From: Chitinophagales bacterium
GTDB taxonomy: Bacteria; Bacteroidota; Bacteroidia; Chitinophagales; Chitinophagaceae
Direction: 5' to 3'
DNA length: 64,000 bases
Assembly (NCBI GenBank): GCA_015654695.1
Contig: JAATGJ010000048.1
Span: 1 to 64,000 of the forward strand
Shown here: one piece after another, positions 50,441-59,554 of the stretch
How the letters are laid out: each line of letters starts with the position of its first letter
How positions within the stretch are numbered: position 1 is the stretch's first letter
Translations under genes and position numbers: made by a program
The notes under the pieces: model-generated
Databases searched by the model: none
Told to the model about the DNA's origin: nothing
The model's input: only the letters and a program-made list of their open reading frames with translations

Positions 50441-53400
50441 ATGAAAACCACCTACCCCATTTCCCTTGTTGCATCTATCCTTCTTATACTTTGCTGCAAC
50501 TATACACAGGCCCAGTCCTTCGGGACAATTGCTTCTGCTGTTTCAATAAGCGATTGTAACCAGAATAGTTTTTTTAATACGTCCGGTAATGCCGCTGACC
50601 TGGTAGGACCCGCAGGCAATGTGTTTGACAACACAAATTTTGGCGTGTTCACTCAAAACTCAGGAACGCTGGTATTGCATGGCGCACAAGTGAAGACCTT
50701 TAAAAATCCTGCTTCTTCCAATGTATGCAATGCGAGGATGTTTTATCGTGTTTATCTTCAATCTGCTGTACCCGGTTCTTTTATATCCCTCAATCTTCCG
50801 TTTTTGGAAAATTGCAGCGCAGGCACGTTTCCATCAGGAGGTACCTGTGCAGCAGGTGATCAAAAATGGCAGCAAATTTCCTCTTCTGTTAACCTGACTA
50901 CACATGCACCGGGAAATTATGTACTTGAAGTATATTATGAAGCATCGGGATCTCAAACAACTACTTCGTTATGCAACGACATTGTGACGTTAAACAATAG
51001 TGGTAATAATTATAAAGCCTTTTTCTCTATACAATCACCCAATCTTTCAAGTACTAATCCTTCTTCCTGTTTTGGCAATGAAGGCTCCATTACGATCGGT
51101 GGCCTGGTGGCGGGCGCTTCTTACCAGTTAAGTTATACTGATGATGGCACGCCTGTTGGTCCTGCTACTTTTATTGCTAACGGCGCCGGTCAGATTATTA
51201 TCGGTGGATTGAATAAAGGCTTTTATGCCAATTTCGCATTACTGATCAATGGTTGTACCACGAACCTTTTCACAGGTATTATTTTATCAGACCCGATATT
51301 CGTACCGACATTTCCTCCTATTCCTCCTTTTTGTGCAGGAACAACGGCCCCAGCATTGCCACCTGTTGCGAACAATGGCATGACGGGAACATGGAGCCCT
51401 GCAATAGTGGATAACCAGGCTTCAGGGAGTTATACATTCACACCTGATGGCAATCAGTGCGGTTTCCCGGTCACTATTACAATAACTGTAATACCCAGGA
51501 CAACACCCACTTTTAGTTTTGGTACAAGTTTAGTGATCTGCGGAAGCGGAACTGTGCCTGCATTACCTAATACATCTACAAACGGAATCACCGGAACATG
51601 GAGCCCTTCTGTAGTGGATAATCAAAATTCCGGTACCTATACATTTACACCCACAGCAGGTTTATGTGCAAACCCTACAACATTTACTGTAACAGTTAAT
51701 CCCAACATTACTCCAACGTTCAGCTTTGGAACAAGTTTAATGATTTGTGCAGGACGAACCGTACCCACATTACTTACCGGATCAACAAATGGAATAACGG
51801 GAACCTGGAGCCCTACTGTAGTGGACAACCAAAACTCAGGTGTCTATACATTTACACCAACAGCCGGGCAATGTGCAACAACAACAACATTCACGGTAAC
51901 AGTTAATCCGAATGTTCCACCAACTTTCAGCTTTGGAACAAGCTCAACAATCTGTGCAGGAGAAGCTGTACCCGCATTACCTGCTATATCCTTGAATGGT
52001 TTAGTCGGTAGCTGGAGCCCATCTGCAGTGGACAACCAGAATTCCGGTGTCTATACATTCACACCTGATGGATGGCAATGCTCAATGCCTATTACTTTCA
52101 CGGTTACAGTTAGTCCGAATATTCCACCGACATTCAGTTTCGGAACGGGTTTAACGATATGCGCGGGAGCAACTGTACCAACACTGCCCAATACATCAAC
52201 AAACGGAATAACCGGAACATGGAGTCCTTCAGTGGTAGATAATCAAAATTCCGGTACTTATACATTTACACCTACTGCAGGACTGTGTGCAACAACAGCA
52301 ACTTTTACTGTAACAGTTAATCCGAACATTACTCCAACGTTTAGCTTTGGAACAAGTTTAATGATTTGTGCAGGACGAAACGTACCCACATTACTCACGG
52401 GATCAACAAATGGAATAACAGGGACATGGAGCCCTTCAACAGTTGACAACCAGAATTCCGGTACATATACATTTACACCAACAGCCGGGCAATGTGCAAC
52501 AACAACGACATTTACAGTTACTGTTAATCCGAATGTACCACCCACTTTCAGTTTTGGAACGGGTTTAACGATCTGTGCAGGAGATGCTGTACCCGTATTG
52601 CCCGCTATATCCACGAATGGTTTATCGGGTAGCTGGAGTCCATCTGTAGTGAATGATCAAAACTCAGGTGTCTATACATTCACGCCTGATGGCTGGCAAT
52701 GTTCCATGCCATTTACCTTCACGGTTACAGTTAATCCGAATATTCCACCAACATTCAGTTTCGGAACGGGTTTAACGATCTGTGCGGGAGATGCTGTACC
52801 AACACTACCCAATACATCAACAAACGGAATAACCGGGACATGGAATCCTTCTGTAGTGGATAACCAGAATTCCGGCACTTATACATTTACTCCAACAGCA
52901 GGCCTGTGTGCAACAACAGCAATCTTTACTGTAACAGTTAATCCTAACATTCCCCCGGCATTCAGCTTTGGAACAAGCCTGGCGATCTGTGCTGGTGGAA
53001 CTGTGCCAGCTTTACCAACAACATCAACAAATGGAATAACCGGTACATGGAGCCCGTCAATAGTTGATAACCAGAATTCGGGCACTTACACATTCACACC
53101 AACAGCAGGGCTATGTGCGACAACAGCAACATTTACTGTAACAGTTGATCCTAATATTATTCCAACGTTCAGTTTTGGAACGGGTCTGACGATCTGTGCC
53201 GGAGAAACTGTACCAGGTTTACCCACCACATCAACAAATGGCATAACCGGTACATGGAGCCCTTCAGTAGTGGACAACCAGAATTCGGGCACTTATACCT
53301 TCACGCCAACAGCAGGATTATGTGCAACAACAGCAACATTTGCCGTAACAGTTAATCCCAACATTCCACCCATCTTTAGTTTTGGAACAAGCCTGACGAT

Positions 53401-54739
53401 CTGTGCAGGTGGAATTGTACCGCCATTACCAACAACATCTACTAATGGAATAACGGGAACATGGAGTCCTTTGCTGGTGGACGATCAGGTTTCCGGCACT
53501 TATACATTCACGCCAACAGCGGGACTGTGTGCGACAACAGCAACCTTTACTGTAACAGTTAATCCGAACGTTACACCAGCTTTCAGCTTTGGACCAACTC
53601 TGACGATCTGTGCAGGAGGAACTGTACCCGCTTTATCAACAACATCAACAAACGGAATAACCGGAACATGGAGCCCTTCTGTAGTGGATAATCAGAATTC
53701 GGGTGTTTATACATTCACCCCTGTTGCCGGTCAGTGTGTAACACCTGCAACAGTAACATTTACCGTTACAGTAACACCTAACATTATACCCACCTTCAGC
53801 ATAGGAACAAGTCTAACGATCTGTGCGGGAGGAACTGTACCAGCATTACCCACTACATCAGGCAATGGCATAACCGGTACATGGAACCCGTCTGTAGTGA
53901 ATGACCAGGCAAGCGGAATATATATATTCACCGCTGCGCCCGGGCAATGCGTAACCACATTTACATTCACTGTTACGGTAAACCCGATCATTACACCGGC
54001 CTTTAGTTTTGGTACTTTTCAATCTGTTTGTATAGGCTCAACAGCTCCTGTCTTAGCTGCTGCATCAGCAAATGGAATAAATGGTACATGGAGCCCGTCT
54101 GTAATTGACAACATGGCAAATGGGGTGTACACATTTACACCTTCCGCCGGTCAATGTGCAAACAATACCACATTTACACTTGAAGTAAATGCGGTACCAT
54201 CCGTAACTGTAAGAACAGATACTTCCGTATATGATGGCGCTGTGTTACCCGAATATAATTTTATTAACAGCCCAGGCAGTATAGTGCATTGGCTCAATTC
54301 CACTCCTTCCATCGGCTTAACTGAATCAAGTACCGGCAGTGTTCCTTCTTTCACGGCTGTCAACAAAAGTAATGTTCCCGTCACTGCAACCATTACGGCG
54401 ACACCTGTTACCAACGGTTGTTCTGGCTTAGCGCAGCGTTATCTCATTACAGTTTTACCGTTGAACAAAGATGTATTTGTGCCGAATGTTTTTTCGCCTA
54501 ACCGCGATGGAAAGAATGATATATTATTTGTTTACGGTAATTATATTGATAAAGTAGATATGCGCATTTTCAATCAATGGGGTCAGCAAATTGCCGCGAT
54601 CAGCAACAAGACCCAGGGCTGGGATGGAACGCATAAAGGAAACCCGCAGCCGGTGGGTGTGTATATGTATGTAGTAAAAGCTGTACTGACTGACGGTAGA
54701 ACTATTAACCTTAAAGGCTCGATCACGCTTATCCGATAA
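50441..54739 (+). CDS. Large T9SS type B cargo protein with 14 tandem Cys-containing repeats
   Basis: A 1,432-residue secreted protein. The signal peptide (ISLVASILLILCCNYTQAQ) precedes an N-terminal domain of about 250 residues with several Cys. From 51,305 to about 54,200 lie 14 tandem repeats of about 69 residues, each with PTFSFGT..ICAG..VPALP, STNGITGTWSPSVVDNQNSG, TFTPTAG.C and TFTVTVNPNI; two Cys per repeat probably form a disulfide. The C-terminus VFVPNVFSPNRDGKNDI...GWDGTHKGNPQPVGVYMY is the gliding-motility-associated C-terminal (type B) sorting domain. The protein is a surface adhesin or filament type. The porP/sprF-like and ompA-like genes follow at once. Confidence 0.9.
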   Translation: MKTTYPISLVASILLILCCNYTQAQSFGTIASAVSISDCNQNSFFNTSGNAADLVGPAGNVFDNTNFGVFTQNSGTLVLHGAQVKTFKNPASSNVCNARMFYRVYLQSAVPGSFISLNLPFLENCSAGTFPSGGTCAAGDQKWQQISSSVNLTTHAPGNYVLEVYYEASGSQTTTSLCNDIVTLNNSGNNYKAFFSIQSPNLSSTNPSSCFGNEGSITIGGLVAGASYQLSYTDDGTPVGPATFIANGAGQIIIGGLNKGFYANFALLINGCTTNLFTGIILSDPIFVPTFPPIPPFCAGTTAPALPPVANNGMTGTWSPAIVDNQASGSYTFTPDGNQCGFPVTITITVIPRTTPTFSFGTSLVICGSGTVPALPNTSTNGITGTWSPSVVDNQNSGTYTFTPTAGLCANPTTFTVTVNPNITPTFSFGTSLMICAGRTVPTLLTGSTNGITGTWSPTVVDNQNSGVYTFTPTAGQCATTTTFTVTVNPNVPPTFSFGTSSTICAGEAVPALPAISLNGLVGSWSPSAVDNQNSGVYTFTPDGWQCSMPITFTVTVSPNIPPTFSFGTGLTICAGATVPTLPNTSTNGITGTWSPSVVDNQNSGTYTFTPTAGLCATTATFTVTVNPNITPTFSFGTSLMICAGRNVPTLLTGSTNGITGTWSPSTVDNQNSGTYTFTPTAGQCATTTTFTVTVNPNVPPTFSFGTGLTICAGDAVPVLPAISTNGLSGSWSPSVVNDQNSGVYTFTPDGWQCSMPFTFTVTVNPNIPPTFSFGTGLTICAGDAVPTLPNTSTNGITGTWNPSVVDNQNSGTYTFTPTAGLCATTAIFTVTVNPNIPPAFSFGTSLAICAGGTVPALPTTSTNGITGTWSPSIVDNQNSGTYTFTPTAGLCATTATFTVTVDPNIIPTFSFGTGLTICAGETVPGLPTTSTNGITGTWSPSVVDNQNSGTYTFTPTAGLCATTATFAVTVNPNIPPIFSFGTSLTICAGGIVPPLPTTSTNGITGTWSPLLVDDQVSGTYTFTPTAGLCATTATFTVTVNPNVTPAFSFGPTLTICAGGTVPALSTTSTNGITGTWSPSVVDNQNSGVYTFTPVAGQCVTPATVTFTVTVTPNIIPTFSIGTSLTICAGGTVPALPTTSGNGITGTWNPSVVNDQASGIYIFTAAPGQCVTTFTFTVTVNPIITPAFSFGTFQSVCIGSTAPVLAAASANGINGTWSPSVIDNMANGVYTFTPSAGQCANNTTFTLEVNAVPSVTVRTDTSVYDGAVLPEYNFINSPGSIVHWLNSTPSIGLTESSTGSVPSFTAVNKSNVPVTATITATPVTNGCSGLAQRYLITVLPLNKDVFVPNVFSPNRDGKNDILFVYGNYIDKVDMRIFNQWGQQIAAISNKTQGWDGTHKGNPQPVGVYMYVVKAVLTDGRTINLKGSITLIR
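51305..54200 (+). repeat. Array of 14 tandem 207-bp coding repeats
   Basis: Repeat starts are at about 51305, 51506, 51713, 51920, 52127, 52334, 52541, 52748, 52955, 53162, 53369, 53576, 53789 and 53996. Repeats 2-4 and 5-7 form matching triplets (NTSTNG, LLTGSTNG and AIS.NGL types), with repeat 8 starting the cycle again, so a 621-bp unit was duplicated recently. Repeat 12 is six bases longer. Confidence 0.85.
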
Positions 54740-54778
54740 AAGTAATATCCACTTAATAACGCTAATATCCTGCAGAAA

Positions 54779-55804
54779 ATGAAAAATAAAGCCATACAAA
54801 GATCCGGGTGGTTAACCATTTGTTTCTTTCTCATTATTATATCTCCATCGGATGCCCAGACGGATCCGCACTTTACACAAAACTATACTTACCCCATGTA
54901 TATCAATCCGGCATTGACGGGCAGTAGTGATGGTGAATACAGGGTATCCGCTATCTACCGCAGCCAGTGGGGCAGCATCAGTAATCCTTACCGGACCACG
55001 GGGGTATCATTTGATGCACGCACCAATAAAAATATTGCACTCGGAGTAAGTATGTTAAACCAATCCGCAGGAGACGGAGGTTTTAATTATTTAAGCGCCT
55101 ACGGTTCTATTGCATATACAGGAGTTAAATTCGGAAAAGATAATAATCATCGTGTGGTATTTGCCATGCAGGCCGGTGTCATCAACCGCCGGGTAGATCA
55201 GACAAAATTCAAATGGGGCGAACAATGGAACCCCATCACAGGGTACAATGCAACCAATGCCACAACAGAAACTTTCGTAACCACGTCAGCCACTACCCTG
55301 GATATGGGCGCGGGTGCTTTATATTTTGACGCCTCGCCCGATAAAAAAGTCAATGCGTATGGCGGGTTTTCCGTCTTTCACATCAATAAACCTAAGGATC
55401 CGATCGTCTCCGGGCAAAGCACAGACCTCAATACTATTCCGCTTCGCTATACATTTCATGGAGGAGTGAGCTTTAACTTATTTGAGCGTACCAGTATTGT
55501 TCCCCATGTACTGTATATGAAGCAGGGTACAGCCAGTGAAACCATGATCGGAACTTACGTGCAGTTAAATGTAAACCTGGAAACGGATGTAATGATTGGC
55601 GGGTATTACCGTGCAAAAGATGCGATAGCCCCCTTTGTCGGAATTGACTGGAGAAATTTTATTATTGGTTTGAGTTATGATGCCAATACATCCAAACTCG
55701 GCGCTATGACCAGGAATGTAAACAGTTTTGAACTCAGCCTTTCGTATGTTAAACGCAATGGCACACGCAGCATTTTTGATTTCATCCGCTGCGCACGACT
55801 TTAA
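54779..55804 (+). CDS. PorP/SprF family outer-membrane protein
   Basis: A 341-residue outer-membrane barrel of the PorP/SprF family with signal peptide (cleavage near SDAQ). Its mature N-terminus DPHFTQNYTYPMYINPALTGSSDGEYRV is the family hallmark. PorP/SprF proteins attach T9SS type B substrates to the cell surface or help their secretion; a matched PorP usually lies right after its cargo gene, as here. Start 54,779 follows the cargo stop by 39 bases. Confidence 0.88.
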   Translation: MKNKAIQRSGWLTICFFLIIISPSDAQTDPHFTQNYTYPMYINPALTGSSDGEYRVSAIYRSQWGSISNPYRTTGVSFDARTNKNIALGVSMLNQSAGDGGFNYLSAYGSIAYTGVKFGKDNNHRVVFAMQAGVINRRVDQTKFKWGEQWNPITGYNATNATTETFVTTSATTLDMGAGALYFDASPDKKVNAYGGFSVFHINKPKDPIVSGQSTDLNTIPLRYTFHGGVSFNLFERTSIVPHVLYMKQGTASETMIGTYVQLNVNLETDVMIGGYYRAKDAIAPFVGIDWRNFIIGLSYDANTSKLGAMTRNVNSFELSLSYVKRNGTRSIFDFIRCARL

Positions 55805-55899
55805 TTGATGTAAATGAACACAAAGCCAAACAAGGTACTATGAATAACTTTTTACCCTTTAATCCGAAACAGATGCCTGTTTGTAAAATAAATAACGCG

Positions 55900-57933
55900 A
55901 TGAAAACAACCACCCGGTTTTTAGTAGTATTGATTGCATGTACAAGCTGGATGCAATCACAGGGCCAGCAGGCGAAAAGTCCTGTGCAGTCAGGCGACCA
56001 GTATTTTGCAGCAGGTGAATATTATACTGCTGCGCATTTGTACGGGCAATACCTGAATCCCTCAAAAAAACAAAAAACAGCAGCTCGTTTTCCTTTGAAT
56101 ATAAAAGCGAACAGGGCGGCAGTATCCAATCAAAATATTTCCCGTACGGATATTCTTTTTAAGCAGGCAGAAAGCTATCGCCTGGCTAATTACTGGCAGG
56201 AGGCTGCCGCCTCGTATAAAGAATGTGCAGAGAAAGATCCATCACAATATGCCGATGCGTTATACTGGTATGCCGTGTGTGAGCGCAGTCTTGGGCGTTA
56301 TGCTGTGGCTGAAGAAAGTTTTAATCAATATCTGAGTACTGCCGCCGTAAACAGCCAGTACAAAGAAACGGCGGAAAAAGAATTGCAGACATTACGATAT
56401 ATTCAGCAGCAATTGGCAAGACCTGATTCCATTTTAATCACTGTACAAAAATTGAATGCATCTAACAGTAAAGAAAGGGGTCTCTTTGCTCCTGTCCATA
56501 TCAGGGGCAATCAATTTTTGATCAGCAGCACACAAGCGGATTCTGTGCAGGTAAACGGGATCAATCCTAATCACAGCCGTTTATTTTATGCCACATTGAA
56601 CAATGGCAGCCTGGAAGAAATGAAACCTGTAACACTTTCATCCACTGATCCCATGAACAACCAGGGCTCAGCAGCTATCAGCGCCGATGGCAACTATATG
56701 TATTTTTCAGAATGGAAAAAAGAAAAGGGGAACACTGTTTCATCCATTCATTATGTCATAAAACAGGCTGATGGCTGGAGCTCACCAGCTTTACTTCCAT
56801 TGGTTAACATAAACGGTTATAACAGCAAGCAACCATTTTGTTCTGCAGATGGAAAATATTTATACTTCGCTTCCGACAGGCCGGGCGGATCAGGTAAGTT
56901 TGATATTTGGTATGCCCCTTTAAAAAGCGATGGTACCACCGGCGAACCTGTGAATGCCGGGGCAACTATCAATACAATCGGGGATGAACAAGCGCCTTTT
57001 TATCAAAACAGCAGTGAAACACTCGTATTTTCTTCCAACGGATTTTCCGGTATGGGTGGATATGATCTGTTTGCCGCGAAAGGCAGTGAAGCAACATGGA
57101 AGCCAACTGAAAATATGGGTCACCCGGTTAACTCTTCAAGAGATGATATTTACTTTTTTGCACCTGAAAAAACAGCCCTTTTAAGCAATGCCATTTTCAG
57201 TTCAGATCGCGGAAGCGGATGTTGCCTTGAAACATACAGGATATCAAAAGCGGCAAAAAATAAGCTGCTTACAGGTATATTGCTGGATTGCAAAGACAAT
57301 ACAACTGTCGCTAACGCAGAAGTGATACTGAAAGATGTGGTGGGAAAAACATGGAAGACAACAACTGATGCGAATGGTAAATATGTTTTCGATCTGGGGA
57401 ACGGTACTTACCACGATCTTACGCTGACCATCACTAAAGAATTATACATAGAAACTGCCTCTTCGTTTAAAGTAGTAAATACAGATGAATCCGATCTGTT
57501 GACCGATAAGCTCACCAACACAGATCTGTGTATGGAAAAGAAACCGGAAGAAAAGCCGGAAGAGATACTGGTGATTAAAGCCGAAGATGTGGTTACGCTC
57601 TTTTTCGATTTTGACAAAAGCATTCTGAAACCAGCAGCTACCGGCAAATTAGATTCAATTTATACAGTAATGGCGGAAAATCCGTCAGCAACGATCCAGA
57701 TCTCCGGTTATACAGATGGCCGGGGTACGGAGGAGTACAATAAAATACTCTCCGATAAACGGGCAAGAGCCTGTGCGGATTACCTGGTTCAAAAAGGAAT
57801 TGAAACCGGCCGTGTCAGCTTTGTATCGTTTGGCGCCTGCTGCCCCATAGAAATGGAGCTTATTAATGGCCGTGATAATGCGGAGGGACGCAGTCGTAAC
57901 AGGAGAGCGTTAATTAATATCAAAAAAGATTAA
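55900..57933 (+). CDS. OmpA-family protein with PD40-type propeller region
   Basis: A 677-residue exported protein. After the signal peptide (MKTTTRFLVVLIACTSWMQSQGQ) come TPR-like helical repeats (about residues 30-170), then PD40/WD40-like repeats (YMYFSEWKKEKG, YLYFASDRPGGSGKFDIW, VFSSNGFSGMGGYDLFA), an Ig/carboxypeptidase-type domain (DVVGKTWKTTTDANGKYVF), and a C-terminal OmpA peptidoglycan-binding domain (LFFDFDKSILKP, GYTDGRGTEEYNKILSDKRA). This is the architecture of the PorE/OmpA partner near sprB/sprF-like genes. Start 55,900 gives the signal; 55,840 would put a hydrophilic 20 residues before it. Confidence 0.82.
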   Translation: MKTTTRFLVVLIACTSWMQSQGQQAKSPVQSGDQYFAAGEYYTAAHLYGQYLNPSKKQKTAARFPLNIKANRAAVSNQNISRTDILFKQAESYRLANYWQEAAASYKECAEKDPSQYADALYWYAVCERSLGRYAVAEESFNQYLSTAAVNSQYKETAEKELQTLRYIQQQLARPDSILITVQKLNASNSKERGLFAPVHIRGNQFLISSTQADSVQVNGINPNHSRLFYATLNNGSLEEMKPVTLSSTDPMNNQGSAAISADGNYMYFSEWKKEKGNTVSSIHYVIKQADGWSSPALLPLVNINGYNSKQPFCSADGKYLYFASDRPGGSGKFDIWYAPLKSDGTTGEPVNAGATINTIGDEQAPFYQNSSETLVFSSNGFSGMGGYDLFAAKGSEATWKPTENMGHPVNSSRDDIYFFAPEKTALLSNAIFSSDRGSGCCLETYRISKAAKNKLLTGILLDCKDNTTVANAEVILKDVVGKTWKTTTDANGKYVFDLGNGTYHDLTLTITKELYIETASSFKVVNTDESDLLTDKLTNTDLCMEKKPEEKPEEILVIKAEDVVTLFFDFDKSILKPAATGKLDSIYTVMAENPSATIQISGYTDGRGTEEYNKILSDKRARACADYLVQKGIETGRVSFVSFGACCPIEMELINGRDNAEGRSRNRRALINIKKD

Positions 57934-57990
57934 TAGCAAACCCCAACCGCATATTAATTAAAGGGCGTCTCTAAAAACTACCATATATCA

Positions 57991-58058
57991 TGCAACGGCG
58001 CTACGGCGCAAATAGCTGATTACTGAAAATGAAACGTCGCGCCTTTGCGGCGTTGCGT
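57991..58058. repeat. Imperfect inverted repeat rich in GCAACGGCGC
   Basis: TGCAACGGCG and CTACGGCGCAAA on the left pair imperfectly with GCGCCTTTGCGGCGTTGCGT on the right. The words CGGCGCAAA and GCCTTTGCG recall the repeat at 12,175-12,251. It lies in a non-coding gap. Confidence 0.6.
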
Positions 58059-58405
58059 GAAATGTATTTGAAGACCCTTTGAGAGATTCTCACGGACAAG
58101 ATTCAGAAACGTCCTAAAGAAAATTATTGTGCAAACAATTTTCAGGCAGTATTAAATTAAATCCATCTTAAGTCTCCGTAAAAAGCATTGCCGGTATTTT
58201 CCTTAGTCATGTAATGTACACCACTGAAAAAAATATACCTGAAGAAGGGTTTACAACAACAAAGCAGGTAATAACAGTCTGTTCAGGTGCAGCCTGAAAA
58301 ATACTTTTGGAGGTTGCTTTTTTAGTACTACCTTTTACATTACTTCTTCGCCCCTATCCAACTCTACCCTCTCGCTTTTTTTAAACTTTTAAAAAAACAG
58401 TAAAC

Positions 58406-58471
58406 ATGAGAAGCTATTTCTTCTCTGCATGCTTGTTCCTGTACCGGGAATAGGCCAGGCAAAAACGCTGT
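58406..58471 (+). pseudogene. Remnant of a secreted protein gene (signal peptide only)
   Basis: ATG at 58,406 starts MRSYFFSACLFL, then the frame changes and a second frame reads PGIGQAKTL before a stop, as in a signal peptide cleavage region. With one base shift the two halves join into a normal signal peptide. The mature part is missing. Chance cannot be excluded. Confidence 0.3.
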
Positions 58472-58572
58472 AATGAAATGCTTTTTTACCGGCAGCTATG
58501 AGTTCAAAGTAATATTTCAATTGCAGCGATAATCAAAAAAATTATTCATTCTTCATTATTCAATCTTTTATT

Positions 58573-59358
58573 ATGTCAAACAAAACCAACCCCATTTTAA
58601 AAATGGCAAGCAGTCTTTTATTATTTTATTTGCTGTTATGCGGCATACAGCTACAGGCACAGATCACATCTTACCAGTACCGGCGTGTACCGGATGATAA
58701 AATCGCTGAATTCATTAAACGCGAAACCACCTACTGGAGCAAAGTGGCGCAAAAAGCAGTGGATAATAAGACCATGACCTTCTGGGCTTTGCTTGAAAAA
58801 GTAGGTGGTTATGATATGCCCAACTCATCCAATTTTTTATTTATCAATACATTTCCGAATATTGATTCTACAGGCGATATGTGGAGTACTGTCGAAAGCG
58901 TTGCCGGCGTAAAGATAGACCAGATGGAAACCAACTCCTTTTCCACTACTACCAGCCAGTTCTTCCTGCATGATGAGGACTGGGCGCAGGCTGCCAGGGC
59001 TAAACCGGAAACTGATTTTAATTATGTCGTGATGAACTATCATAACTCTTCCGTCCCCGATAGTTTTATAACATTAGAAAAGAAATACTGGAAGCCATTT
59101 ATACAGGCCGCCATGGATAAAAAGCAAACCACGCAATTGGGCTGGGGCAATGCGGTTGTGCTATCACCCTATGGCGATAACATAAAATTCAATACAGTCT
59201 CCTACGACCTGTATTCAACTTTACAGCAGGCATTAATGCCAACATGGGATCCGAAAACGGTATTTCCCGCCAAAGGATTGGGTATGCTTGATAAGATCAG
59301 GTTGAACAGAACTGGCAGCGTTGTTTACCGGGTTGTAAAAGTGGTAACTGCGAATTAA
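58573..59358 (+). CDS. Secreted protein with two related internal halves
   Basis: A 261-residue secreted protein (signal SLLLFYLLLCGIQLQAQ). After it, two halves look homologous: RRETTYWSKVAQKAVDNKTM-type (EFIKRETTYWSKVAQKAV) and DSFITLEKKYWKPFIQAAMD, each followed by a strand such as FWALLEKVGG or GWGNAVVL and then a FNTV or LFINTF segment. This suggests a duplicated antibiotic-monooxygenase-like or ferredoxin-fold domain. No family is recognised. Followed by a terminator-like inverted repeat. Confidence 0.6.
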   Translation: MSNKTNPILKMASSLLLFYLLLCGIQLQAQITSYQYRRVPDDKIAEFIKRETTYWSKVAQKAVDNKTMTFWALLEKVGGYDMPNSSNFLFINTFPNIDSTGDMWSTVESVAGVKIDQMETNSFSTTTSQFFLHDEDWAQAARAKPETDFNYVVMNYHNSSVPDSFITLEKKYWKPFIQAAMDKKQTTQLGWGNAVVLSPYGDNIKFNTVSYDLYSTLQQALMPTWDPKTVFPAKGLGMLDKIRLNRTGSVVYRVVKVVTAN

Positions 59359-59377
59359 CAAGAAATCTTTTTTATAC

Positions 59378-59505
59378 AAGAGGCTGTATCAAAAGCTGTT
59401 TATTGCCGGGACGGAAAGGCGGAAAGAACATGATAATTGAATTTCAATACTTACCATCTTATCGCCGGCATATCTTCCGGGATTGACTTTTGAAGACAGC
59501 CTCTT
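59378..59505. repeat. Terminator-like inverted repeat with near-perfect arms
   Basis: AAGAGGCTGT-AT-CAAAAG (59378-59395) pairs with CTTTTG-AAG-ACAGCCTCTT (59487-59505), around 90 bases of loop. A T-run (TTTTTTAT) follows the right arm. It lies between two convergent genes (58,573 and 59,555) and could end both transcripts. Confidence 0.7.
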
Positions 59506-59554
59506 TGTTTTTTATGTATAAAATATACTTATGAATAGAAACACGGACTACCCA

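Larger units (their letters stand above)
57934..58572. other. Long intergenic region with repeats and a gene remnant
   Basis: This 639-base gap contains an inverted repeat related to the one after valS (57,991-58,058), AT-rich stretches, and at 58,406-58,471 a broken signal-peptide-like sequence. No intact gene is supported. Confidence 0.55.

Noticed and set aside
51637-53292. Several overlapping minus-strand frames with the same VPVIPFVD-like words
   Set aside because: They are complements of the 207-bp repeats of the surface protein and exist only because the repeats lack stops in that phase.
51305-54200. The 207-bp array as a CRISPR or phage-derived array
   Set aside because: The units are in frame, protein-coding and lack spacers.
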